In this document: positions 14,601 through 26,900 of the stretch, piece by piece
Layout of the letters: each line of letters opens with the position of its first letter
How positions within the stretch are numbered: the first letter of the stretch is position 1
Assembly: GCF_023856365.1 (NCBI RefSeq)
Contig: NW_026042706.1
Location: 51,664-115,663, forward strand
Reading direction: 5' to 3'
From: Brienomyrus brachyistius
Lineage: Eukaryota > Chordata > Actinopteri > Osteoglossiformes > Mormyridae
DNA: 64,000 nucleotides
The notes under the pieces: model-generated
Database searches by the model: none
What the model saw: only the letters and a program-made list of their open reading frames with translations
Told to the model about the DNA's origin: nothing
Made by a program: the position numbers and the translations under genes

Positions 14601-14849
14601 TAGCATAGTATGTTAGCATAGCGTATTAGCATATTAGCATATTAGCATATTAGCATAGCATATTAGCATATTAGCATATTAGCATATTAGCATATTAGCA
14701 TAGCGTGTTAGCATATTAGCGTATTAGCATATTAGCATATTAGCATAGCATATTAGCATATTAGTATATTAGCATATTAGCATATTAGCATATTAACATA
14801 GCGTGTTAGCATATTAGCGTATTAGCATATTAGCATATTAGCATATTAA

Positions 14850-17800
14850 CATAGCATATTAGCATATTAGCATATTAGCATATAAGCATATTAGCATAGC
14901 ATATTAGCATATTAGCATAGCGTGTTAGCATATTAGCATATTAGCATATTAGCATATTAGCATAATAGCATATTAGCATAGCATAACATATTAGCGTATT
15001 AGCATATTAGCATATTAGCATAGCATATTAGCATATTAGCATATTAGCATATTAGCATAGCGTGTTAGCATATTAGCATGTTAGCATATTAGCGTATTAG
15101 CATATTAGCATATTAGCATAGCATATTAGCATATTAACATATTAGCATATTAGCATATTAGCATATTAGCATAGCGTGTTAGCATATTAGCGTATTAGCA
15201 TATTAGCATAGTATATTAGCATATTATCATATTAGCATAGCATATTAGCATAGCGTGTTAGCATATTAGCGTATTAGCATATTAGCATATTAGCATAGCA
15301 TATTAGCATATTAGCATATTAGCATATTAGCATATTAGCATAGCGTGTTAGCATATTAGCATATTAGCATATTAGCATATTAGCATATTAGCACATTAGC
15401 ATATTAGCATATTAGCATAGCATATTAGCATAGCATATTAGCATATTAGCATATTAGTATATTAGCATATTAGTATATTAGCATATTAGCATATTAGCAT
15501 ATTACCATAGCATATTAGCATATTAGCATAGCATGTTAGCATATTAGCGTATTAGCATATTAGTATATTAGCATAGCATATTAGCATCTTAGCATATTAG
15601 CATAGCATATTAGCATATTAGCATATTAGCATAGCATATTAGCATATTAGCATATTAGCATATTAGCATATTAGCATATTAGCATAGCGTGTTAGCATAT
15701 TAGCATATTTGCATATTTGCATAGCATATTAGCATATTAGCATATTAGCATATTAGCATAGCATATTAGCATATTAGCATATTAGCATATTAGCATAGCG
15801 TGTTAGCATATTAGCGTATTAACATAGCATATTAGCATAGCATATTAGCATATTAGCATATTAGCATATTAGCATAGCATATTAGCATATTAGCATATTA
15901 GCATATTAGTATAGCGTGTTAGCATATTAGCGTATTAGAATATGCATATTAGCATAGCATATTAGCATATTAGCATATTAGCATATTAGCATATTAGCAT
16001 ATTAGCATAGCGTGTTAGCATAGCGTATTAGCATATTAGCATATTAGCATAGCATATTAGCGTATTAGCATATTAGCATATTAGCATAGCATATTAGCAT
16101 ATTAGCATATTAGCATATTAGCATAGCGTGTTAGCATATTAGCATATTAGCATATTAGCATAGCATATTAGCATATTAGCATAGCGTGTTAGCATATTAG
16201 CGTATTAGCATATTAGCATAGCATATTAGTGTATTAGCATAGCATATTAGCATATTAGCATATTAGCATATTAGCATAGCGTGAGCATATTAGTGTATTA
16301 GCATATTAGCATATTAGCATATTAGCATATTAGCATAGCGTGTTAGCATATTAGCATATTAGCATATTAGCACATTAGCATAGCATATTAGCATATTAAC
16401 ATATTAGCATATTAGCATAATAGCATATTAGCATAGTATGTTAACATATTAGCGTGTTAGCATATTAGCATGTTAGCATATTAGCATAGTATATTAGCAT
16501 ATTAGCATATTAGCATAGCATATTAGCATAGCGTGTTAGCATATTAGCGTATAAGCATATTAGCATATTAGCATATTAGTATAGCGTGTTAGCATATTAG
16601 CATATTAGCATATTAGCATATTGGCATATTAGCATATTGGCATATTAGCATATTAGCATATTAGCATAGCGTGTTAGCATATTAGCATATTAGCATATTA
16701 GCATATTAGCATATTAGCATATTAGCATATTAGCATAGCATAGCGTGTTAGCATATTAGCATATTAGCATAATAGCATATTAGCATATTAGCATAGCGTG
16801 TTAGCATAGCGTATTAGCAAATTAGCATATTAGCATAGCATATTAGTATATTAGCATAGCATATTAGCATATTAGCATATTAGCATATTAGCATATTAAT
16901 ATATTAGCATAGCGTGTTAGCATATTAACGTATTAGCATATTAGCATATTAGCATAGCATATTAGCATATTAGCACATTAGCATATTAGCATACTAGCAT
17001 ACTAGCATATTAGCATATTAGCATAGCGTGTTAGCATATTAGCGTATTAACATATTAGCATATTAGCATAGCATATTAGCATATTAGCATATTAGCATAT
17101 TAGCATATTAGGATATTAGCATAGCGTGTTAGCATATTAGCATATTAGTATACTAGCATATTAGCATATTAGCATAGCGTGTTAGCATATTAGCGTATTA
17201 GCATATTAGCATATTAGCATATTAGCATAGCATATTAGCATATTAGCATAGCACATTAACATAGCATATTAGCATATTAACATATTAGCATATTAGCATA
17301 ATAGCATATTAGCATAGCATGTTAACATAGCGTATTAGCATATTAGCATATTAGCATAGCATATTAGCATATTAGCATATTAGCATATTAGCATATTAGC
17401 ATATTAACATATTAGCATATTAGCATAGCGTGTTAGCATATTAGCGTGTTAGCATATTAGCATATTAACATATTAGCATATTAGCATATTAGCATAGCAT
17501 ATTAGCGTATTAGCATAGCGTGTTAGCATAGCGTATTAGCATATTAGCATATTAGCATAGCATCTTAGCATATTAGCATATTAGCATATTAGCATATTAG
17601 CATAGAATATTAGCATATTAGCATATTAGCATATTAGCATATTAGCATATTAGCATGGCGTTTTAGCATATTAGCATATTAGCATATTAGCATATTAGCA
17701 TAGCGTGTTAGCATATTAGCATATTAGCACATTAGCATAGCATATTAGCATATTAGCATATTAACATATTAGCATATTAACGTAATAGCATATTAGCATA

Positions 17801-18450
17801 GCATGTTAACATAGCGTATTAACGTATTACCATAGCATATTAGCATATTAGAATATTAGCATATTAGCATAGCATATTAGCGTATTAGCATAGCGTGTTA
17901 GCATAGCGTATTAGCATATTAGCATATTAGCGTATTAGCATATTAGCATATTAGCATAGCATATTAGCGTATTAGCATAGCGTGTTAGCATAGCGTATTA
18001 GCATATTAGCATATTAGCATAGCATCTTAGCATATTAGCATATTAGCATATTAGCATAGAATATTAGCATATTAGCATATTAGCATATTAGCATATTAGC
18101 ATGGCGTTTTAGCATATTAGCATATTAGCATATTAGCATATTAGCATAGCGTGTTAGCATATTAGCATATTAGCACATTAGCATAGCATATTAGCATATT
18201 AACAATTAGCATATTAACATAATAGCATATTAGCATAGCATGTTAACATAGCGTATTAACGTATTACCATAGCATATTAGCATATTAGAATATTAGCATA
18301 TTAGCATATTAGCATAGCATATTAGCGTATTAGCATAGCGTGTTAGCATAGCGTATTAGCATATTAGCATATTAGCGTATTAGCATATTAGCATATTAGC
18401 ATATTAGCATAGCATATTAGCATATTAGCATATTAGCATATTAGCATATT
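14850..18450. repeat. Segmental copy D2a (pairs with about 20.0-23.75 kb)
   Basis: Markers CATAACAT 14982, octamer pair 15707, AATATGCATATT 15939, ATGTTAACAT 16438 and 17319, and GGCGTTTT 17657 and 18103 pair with 20141, 20834, 21111, 21636, 22493, 22950 and 23404. Offsets are 5159, 5127, 5172, 5198, 5174, 5293 and 5301. This is a large, partly diverged direct repeat of about 5.1-5.3 kb period. At 16281 the C module reads GTGAGCAT, missing the TT of the next unit; this is a private deletion in this copy. Confidence 0.8.
17450..18150. repeat. 0.45-kb tandem pair marked by GGCGTTTT (copy 1)
   Basis: GGCGTTTT, a C-like module with a GG start and T-rich end, occurs at 17657 and 18103, 446 bp apart, each followed by the TTAGCACA and ATGTTAACAT variant cassette. 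The same pair occurs at 22950/23404 and 51378/51832, both 454 bp apart. The pair therefore formed once and was then carried by the larger duplications. Single GGCGTTTT units also occur at 1876, 9614, 19552, 30582, 47155 and 53868. Confidence 0.82.
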
Positions 18451-19100
18451 AGCATATTAGCATATTAGCATATTAGCATAGTGTGTTAGCATATTAGCAT
18501 ATTAGCACATTAGCATATTAGCATATTAGCATAGCGTGTTAGCATATTAGCGTATTAGCATATTAGCACATTAGCATATTAGCATAGAATATTAGCATAT
18601 TAGCATAGCGTGTTAGCATATTAGCATATTAGCATATTAGCATATTAGCATAATAGCATATTAGCATAGCATGTTAACATAGCGTATTAGCATATTAGCA
18701 TATTAGCATATTAGCATAGCATATTAGCATATTAGCATATTAGCATATTAGCATAGCGTGTTAGCATATTAGCATGTTAGCATATTAGCGTATTAGCATA
18801 TTAGCATATTAGCATATTAGCATATTAGCATAGCATATTAGCATATTAACATATTAGCATATTAGCATATTAGCATATTAGCATAGCGTGTTAGCATATT
18901 AGCGTATTAGCATATTAGCATAGTATATTAGCATATTAGCATATTAGCATATTAGCATATTAGCATATTAGCATAGCGTGTTAGCATATTAGCATATTAG
19001 TATACTAGCATATTAGCATATTAGCATAGCGTGTTAGCATATTAGCGTATTAGCATATTAGCATATTAGCATATTAGCATAGCATATTAGCATATTAGCA
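18450..19100. repeat. Array segment between D2a and D0b
   Basis: Ordinary array. It holds the GTGTG form of the C module near 18480, TTAGCACA units near 18506, 18567 and 19106, a GAATATT unit near 18586 and a CTAGCATA unit near 19007. Similar variant order occurs in other segments, but I could not assign one clear partner. Nothing but repeat units is present. Confidence 0.6.
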
Positions 19101-21400
19101 TATTAGCACATTAACATAGCATATTAGCATATTAACATTTTAGCATATTAGCATAATAGTATATTAGCATAGCATGTTAACATATTAGCATATTAGCATA
19201 ATAGCATATTAGCATAGCATGTTAACATATTAGCGTATTAGCATATTAGCATATTAGCATAGCATATTAGCATATTAGCATATTAGCATATTAGCATATT
19301 AGCATATTAGCATATTAACATATTAGCATATTAGCATAGCGTGTTAGCATATTAGCGTGTTAGCATATTAGCATATTAACATATTAGCATATTAGCATAT
19401 TAGCATAGCATATTAGCATATTAGCATAGCGTGTTAGCATAGCGTATTAGCATATTAGCATATTAGCATAGCATCTTAGCATATTAGCATATTAGCATAT
19501 TAGCATAGAATATTAGCATATTAGCATATTAGCATATTAGCATATTAGCATGGCGTTTTAGCATATTAGCATATTAGCATATTAGCATATTAGCATAGCG
19601 TGTTAGCATATTAGCATATTAGCACATTAGCATAGCATATTAGCATATTAACATATTAGCATATTAACATAATAGCATATTAGCATAGCATGTTAACATA
19701 GCGTATTAACGTATTACCATAGCATATTAGCATATTAGAATATTAGCATATTAGCATATTAGCATAGCATATTAGCGTATTGGCATAGCGTGTTAGCATA
19801 TTAGCGTGTTAGCATATTAGCATATTAACATATTAGCATATTAGCATAGCATATTAGCATAGCATATTAGCATATTAGCATATTAGCATATTAGCATATT
19901 AGCATAGTGTGTTAGCATATTAGCATATTAGCACATTAGCATATTAGCATATTAGCATAGCATGTTAGCATATTAGCGTATTAGCATATTAGCATATTAG
20001 CATAGAATATTAGCATATAAGCATATTAGCATAGCATATTAGCATATTAGCATAGCGTGTTAGCATATTAGCATATTAGCATATTAGCATATTAGCATAT
20101 TAGCATATTAGCATATTAGCATAATAGCATATTAGCATAGCATAACATATTAGCGTATTAGCATATTAGCATATTAGCATATTAGCATAGCATATTAGCA
20201 TATTAGCATATTAGCATATTAGCATAGCGTGTTAGCATATTAGCATGTTAGCATATTAGCGTATTAGCATATTAGCATATTAGCATAGCATATTAGCATA
20301 TTAACATATTAGCATATTAGCATATTAGCATATTAGCATAGCGTGTTAGCATATTAGCGTATTAGCATATTAGCATAGTATATTAGCATATTAGCATATT
20401 AGCATAGCATATTAGCATAGCGTGTTAGCATATTAGCGTATTAGCATATTAGCATATTAGCATAGCATATTAGCATATTAGCATATTAGCATATTAGCAT
20501 ATTAGCATATTAGCATAGCATATTAGCATAGCATATTAGCATATTAGCATATTAGTATATTAGCATATTAGCATATTAGCATATTACCATAGCATATTAG
20601 CATATTAGCATAGCATGTTAGCATATTAGCGTATTAGCATATTAGTATATTAGCATAGCATATTAGCATCTTAGCATATTAGCATAGCATATTAGCATAT
20701 TAGTATATTAGCATATTAGCATATTAGTATAGCGTGTTAGCATATTAGCGTATTAGCATATTAGCATATTAGCATAGCATATTAGCATATTAGCATATTA
20801 GCATATTAGCATAGCGTGTTAGCATATTAGCATATTTGCATATTTGCATAGCATATTAGCATATTAGCATATTAGCATATTAGCATAGCATATTAGCATA
20901 TTAGCATATTAGCATAGCGTGTTAGCATATTAGCGTATTAACATAGCATATTAGCATAGCATATTAGCATATTAGCATATTAGCATATTAGCATATTAGC
21001 ATAGCGTGTTAGCATATTAACGTATTAGCATATTAGCATATTAGCATAGCATATTAGCATATTAGCATATTAGCATATTAGCATAGCGTGTTAGCATATT
21101 AGCGTATTAGAATATGCATATTAGCATAGCATATTAGCATATTAGCATATTAGCATATTAGCATATTAGCATATTAGCATAGCGTGTTAGCATAGCGTAT
21201 TAGCATATTAGCATATTAGCATAGCATATTAGCGTATTAGCATTTTAGCATATTAGCATATTAGCATATTAGCATAGCATATTAGCATATTAGCATATTA
21301 GCATATTAGCATAGCGTGTTAGCATATTAGCATATTAGCATATTAGCATAGCATATTAGCATATTAGCATAGCGTGTTAGCATATTAGCGTATTAGCATA
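19100..21400. repeat. Segmental copy D0b (pairs with about 1.45-3.7 kb)
   Basis: Partner of the 1.45-3.7 kb segment, sharing at least ten ordered landmarks at an offset of about 17.65 kb. Even the private 45-bp doubling of the ATGTTAACAT cassette (19174 and 19219) is shared, which shows the doubling predates the large duplication. The downstream part of this block overlaps the start of the segment that is copied again near 48-50 kb. Confidence 0.83.
20732..20813 (+). repeat. Representative 82-bp cassette: CpG module plus 8-bp units
   Basis: This is a clean example of the recurrent mid-level unit. It reads GCGTG, then TTAGCATA, then TTAGCGTA, then three TTAGCATA, one GCATA and four TTAGCATA (5+40+5+32 = 82 bp), and the next GCGTG starts at 20814. 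The same opening (GCGTG, one A unit, TTAGCGTA) recurs throughout the window. It places two CpGs 16 bp apart. The number of A units before and after GCATA varies, so cassette length ranges roughly from 50 to 130 bp; intervals I counted include 53, 61, 79, 82, 88, 90, 96, 102, 111 and 127 bp. Each interval is a sum of 8s and 5s. The array is therefore a loose higher-order repeat and not a fixed-length one. Confidence 0.85.
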
Positions 21401-22749
21401 TTAGCATAGCATATTAGTGTATTAGCATAGCATATTAGCATATTAGCATATTAGCATATTAGCATAGCGTGTTAGCATATTAGTGTATTAGCATATTAGC
21501 ATATTAGCATATTAGCATATTAGCATATTAGCATAGCGTGTTAGCATATTAGCATATTAGCATATTAGCACATTAGCATAGCATATTAGCATATTAACAT
21601 ATTAGCATATTAGCATAATAGCATATTAGCATAGTATGTTAACATATTAGCGTGTTAGCATAGCATGTTAGCATATTAGCATAGTATATTAGCATATTAG
21701 CATATTAGCATAGCATATTAGCATAGCGTGTTAGCATATTAGCGTATAAGCATATTAGCATATTAGCATATTAGCATATTAGTATAGCGTGTTAGCATAT
21801 TAGCATATTAGCATATTGACATATTAGCATATTGGCATATTAGCATATTAGCATATTAGCATAGCGTGTTAGCATATTAGCATATTAGCATATTAGCATA
21901 TTAGCATATTAGCATATTAGCATATTAGCATAGCGTGTTAGCATATTAGCATATTAGCATAATAGCATATTAGCATATTAGCATAGCGTGTTAGCATAGC
22001 GTATTAGCATATTAGCATATTAGCATAGCATATTAGTATATTAGCATAGCATATTAGCATATTAGCATATTAGCATATTAGCATATTAATATATTAGCAT
22101 AGCGTGTTAGCATATTAACGTATTAGCATATTAGCATATTAGCATAGCATATTAGCATATTAGCACATTAGCATATTAGCATACTAGCATATTAGCATAT
22201 TAGCATAGCGTGTTAGCATATTAGCGTATTAACATATTAGCATATTAGCATAGCATATTAGCATATTAGCATATTAGCATATTAGGATATTAGCATAGCG
22301 TGTTAGCATATTAGCATATTAGTATACTAGCATATTAGCATATTAGCATAGCGTGTTAGCATATTAGCGTATTAGCATATTAGCATATTAGCATATTAGC
22401 ATAGCATATTAGCATATTAGCATAGCACATTAACATAGCATATTAGCATATTAACATATTAGCATATTAGCATAATAGCATATTAGCATAGCATGTTAAC
22501 ATATTAGCGTATTAGCATATTAGCATATTAGCATAGCATATTAACATATTAGCATATTAGCATATTAGCATATTAACATATTAGCATATTAGCATAGCGT
22601 GTTAGCATATTAGCGTGTTAGCATATTAGCATATTAACATATTAGCATATTAGCATATTAGCATAGCATATTAGCGTATTAGCATAGCGTGTTAGCATAG
22701 CGTATTAGCATATTAGCATATTAGCATAGCATCTTAGCATATTAGCATA

Positions 22750-23550
22750 TTAACATATTAGCATATTAGCATATTAGCATAGCATATTAGCGTATTAGCA
22801 TAGCGTGTTAGCATAGCGTATTAGCATATTAGCATATTAGCATAGCATCTTAGCATATTAGCATATTAGCATATTAGCATAGAATATTAGCATATTAGCA
22901 TATTAGCATATTAGCATATTAGCATATTAGCATATTAGCATATTAGCATGGCGTTTTAGCATATTAGCATATTAGCATATTAGCATATTAGCATAGCGTG
23001 TTAGCATATTAGCATATTAGCACATTAGCATAGCATATTAGCATATTAGCATATTAACATATTAGCATATTAACGTAATAGCATATTAGCATAGCATGTT
23101 AACATAGCGTATTAACGTTTTACCATAGCATATTAGCATATTAGAATATTAGCATATTAGCATATTAGCATAGCATATTAGCGTATTAGCATAGCGTGTT
23201 AGCATAGCGTATTAGCATATTAGCATATTAGCGTATTAGCATATTAGCATATTAGCATAGCATATTAGCGTATTAGCATAGCGTGTTAGCATAGCGTATT
23301 AGCATATTAGCATATTAGCATAGCATCTTAGCATATTAGCATATTAGTATATTAGCATAGAATATTAGCATATTAGCATATTAGCATATTAGCATATTAG
23401 CATGGCGTTTTAGCATATTAGCATATTAGCATATTAGCATATTAGCATAGCGTGTTAGCATATTAGCATATTAGCACATTAGCATAGCATATTAGCATAT
23501 TAACAATTAGCATATTAACATAATAGCATATTAGCATAGCATGTTAACAT
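22750..23550. repeat. 0.45-kb tandem pair marked by GGCGTTTT (copy 2)
   Basis: GGCGTTTT at 22950 and 23404, 454 bp apart. The second copy also carries the one-base-short TTAACAATTAG junction (near 23501), as does the second copy at about 18204. The shared lesion shows that it was inherited by duplication and is not a sequencing slip. Confidence 0.8.
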
Positions 23551-23999
23551 AGCGTATTAACGTATTACCATAGCATATTAGCATATTAGAATATTAGCAT
23601 ATTAGCATATTAGCATAGCATATTAGCGTATTAGCATAGCGTGTTAGCATAGCGTATTAGCATATTAGCATATTAGCGTATTAGCATATTAGTATATTAG
23701 CATATTAGCATAGCATATTAGCATATTAGCATATTAGCATATTAGCATATTAGCATAGTGTGTTAGCATATTAGCATGTTAGCATATTAGCCTATTAACA
23801 TATTAGCATATTAGCATATTAGCATAGCATATTAGCATATTAACATATTAGCATATTAGCATATTAGCATATTAGCATAGCGTGTTAGCATATTAGCGTA
23901 TTAGCATATTAGCATAGTATATTAGCATATTAGCATATTAGCATAGCATATTAGTATAGCGTGTTAGCATATTAGCGTATTAGCATATTAGCATATTAG

Positions 24000-26900
24000 C
24001 ATAGCATATTAGCATATAAGCATATTAGCATATTAGCATATTAGCATATTAGCATAGCATGTTAGTATATTAGCGTATTAGCATATTAGCATATTAGCAT
24101 ATTAGCACATTAGCATATTAGCATATTAGCATAGCATATTAGCATAGCATATTAGCATATTAGCATATTAGTATATTAGCATATTAGCATATTAGCATAT
24201 TACCATAGCATATTAGCATATTAGCATAGCATGTTAGCATATTAGCGTATTAGCATATTAGTATATTAGCATAGCATATTAGCATCTTAGCATATTAGCA
24301 TAGCATATTAGCATATTAGTATATTAGCATATTAGCATATTAGTATAGCATGTTAGCATATTAGCGTATTAGCATATTAGCATATTAGCATAGCATATTA
24401 GCATATTAGCATATTAGCATAGCATAGCGTGTTAGCATATTAGCGTATTAGCATATTAGCATATTAGCATAGCATATTAGCATATTAGCATATTAGCATA
24501 TTAGCATAGCGTGTTAGCATATTAGCGTATTAGAATATGCATATTAGCATAGCATATTAGCATATTAGCATATTAGCATATTAGCATATTAACATAGCAT
24601 ATTAGCATAGCGTGTTAGCATATTAGCGTATTAGCATATTAGCATATTAGCATAGCATATTAGCATATTAGCATATTAGCATATTAGCATAGCATATTAG
24701 CATATTAGCATAGCGTGTTAGCATATTAGCATATTAGCATACTAGCATATTAGCATAGCGTGTTAACATATTAGCGTATTAGCATATTAGCATATTAGCA
24801 TAGCGTATTAGCAAATTAGCATATTAGCATATTAGCATATTAGCATAGCGTGTTAGCATATTAGCATATTAGCATAGCGTGTTAGCATATTAGCATATTA
24901 GCATATTAGTATATTAGCATTGAATATTAGCATATTAGCATATTAGCATATTAGCATATTAGCATATTAGTATAGCGTATTAGCATATTAGCATATTAGC
25001 ATATTAGCATAGCATATTAGCATATTAGCATATTAGCATATTAGCATATTAGCATAGTGTGTTAGCATATTAGCATATTAGCACATTAGCATAGCATATT
25101 AGCATAGCGTGTTAGCATAGCGTATTAGCATATTAGCATATTAGCATATTAGCATAGAATATTAGCATATAAGCATATTAGCATAGCATATTAGCATATT
25201 AGCATAGCGTGTTAGCATATTAGCATATTAGCATATTAGCATATTAGCATATTAGCATAATAGCATATTAGCATAGCATGTTAACATATTAGCGTATTAG
25301 CATATTAGCATATTAGCATATTAGCATAGCATATTAGCATATTAGCATATTAGCATATTAGCATAGCGTGTTAGCATATTAGCATGTTAGCATATTAGCG
25401 TATTAGCATATTAGCATATTAGCATATTAGCATAGCATATTAGCATATTAACATATTAGCATATTAGCATATTAGCATATTAGCATAGCGTGTTAGCATA
25501 TTAGCGTATTAGCATATTAGCATAGTATATTAGCATATTAGCATAGCATATTAGTATAGCGTGTTAGCATATTAGCGTATTAGCATATTAGCATATTAGC
25601 ATAGCATATTAGCATATTAGCATATTAGCATATTAGCATATTAGCATATTAGCATAGCATGTTAGTATATTAGCGTATTAGCATATTAGCATATTAGCAT
25701 ATTAGCACATTAGCATATTAGCATATTAGCATAGCATATTAGCATAGCATATTAGCATATTAGCATATTAGTATATTAGCATATTAGCATATTAGCATAT
25801 TACCATAGCATATTAGCATATTAGCATAGCATGTTAGCATATTAGCGTATTAGCATATTAGTATATTAGCATAGCATATTAGCATCTTAGCATATTAGCA
25901 TAGCATATTAGCATATTAGTATATTAGCATATTAGCATATTAGTATAGCATGTTAGCATATTAGCGTATTAGCATATTAGCATATTAGCATAGCATATTA
26001 GCATATTAGCATATTAGCATATTAGCATAGCGTGTTAGCATATTAGCGTATTAGCATATTAGCATATTAGCATAGCATATTAGCATATTAGCATATTAGC
26101 ATATTAGCATAGCGTGTTAGCATATTAGCGTATTAGAATATGCATATTAGCATAGCATATTAGCATATTAGCATATTAGCATATTAGCATATTAACATAG
26201 CATATTAGCATAGCGTGTTAGCATATTAGCGTATTAGCATATTAGCATATTAGCATAGCATATTAGCATATTAGCATATTAGCATATTAGCATAGCATAT
26301 TAGCATATTAGCATAGCGTGTTAGCATATTAGCATATTAGCATACTAGCATATTAGCATAGCGTGTTAACATATTAGCGTATTAGCATATTAGCATATTA
26401 GCATAGCGTATTACCAAATTAGCATATTAGCATATTAGCATATTAGCATAGCGTGTTAGCATATTAGCATATTAGCATATTAGCATATTAGCATAGCGTG
26501 TTAGCATATTAGCATATTAGCATATTAGTATATTAGCATTGAATATTAGCATATTAGCATATTAGCATATTAGCATATTAGTATAGCGTGTTAGCATATT
26601 AGCATATTAGCATATTAGCATATTAGCATAGCGTGTTAGCATATTAGCATATTAGCACATTAGCATAGCATATTAGCATATTAACATATTAGCATATTAG
26701 CATAATAGCATATTAGCATAGCATGTTAACATAGCGTATTAACGTATTAGCATATTAGCATATTAGCATAGCGTGTTAGCATATTATCGTATTAACATAG
26801 CATATTAGCATAGCATATTAGCATATTAGCATATTAGCATATTAGCATATTAGCATATTAGCATATTAGCATAGCGTGTTAGCATATTAGCGTCAGCATA

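Larger units (their letters stand above)
2700..14850. repeat. Segmental copy D1a, about 12 kb (pairs with about 24.0-34.8 kb)
   Basis: Ordered landmarks pair with a second copy downstream: GCAAATT 3834 with 24811, TTGAA 3951 with 24920, GAATATT 4199 with 25157, ACCATAG 4844 with 25802, TTGAA 5581 with 26539, GCGTCAGC 5932 with 26890, CATACCAT 7267 with 28217, AGCTTAGCG 7806 with 28771, ATGTTAA 8371 with 29344, GGCGTTTT 9614 with 30582, octamer pair 11140 with 32108, GTGTTACC 11693 with 32677 and GCATTCAA 12351 with 33343. Offsets stay between 20950 and 20995 through most of the block. Near the 3' end this copy holds an extra 1.05-kb tandem duplication (13.1/14.1 kb), after which the offset falls to about 19960. 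The 5' boundary is soft, since 2.7-2.95 kb also pairs with 24.0-24.2 kb at about 21.28 kb. Confidence 0.88.
20000..25300. repeat. Segmental copy D3a (pairs with about 48.1-54 kb)
   Basis: Ordered landmarks pair at an offset that rises from 28116 to 28759: CATAACAT 20141 with 48257, octamer pair 20834 with 49333, AATATGCATATT 21111 with 49602, ATGTTAA 21636 with 50119, GGCGTTTT 22950 with 51378 and 23404 with 51832, ACCATAG 24202 with 52913, TTGAA 24920 with 53679. The first jump in offset is explained by a local 0.38-kb duplication at 48.69/49.08 kb in the partner. This region is thus related to three others: 14.9-18.4 kb, 48.1-54 kb and, in its later part, 3-4 kb. Confidence 0.85.

Noticed and set aside
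18200..18215. TTAACAATTAG as another consensus error
   Set aside because: The same lesion recurs in related copies near 23501, 51932 and 53966, so it is inherited and not private.
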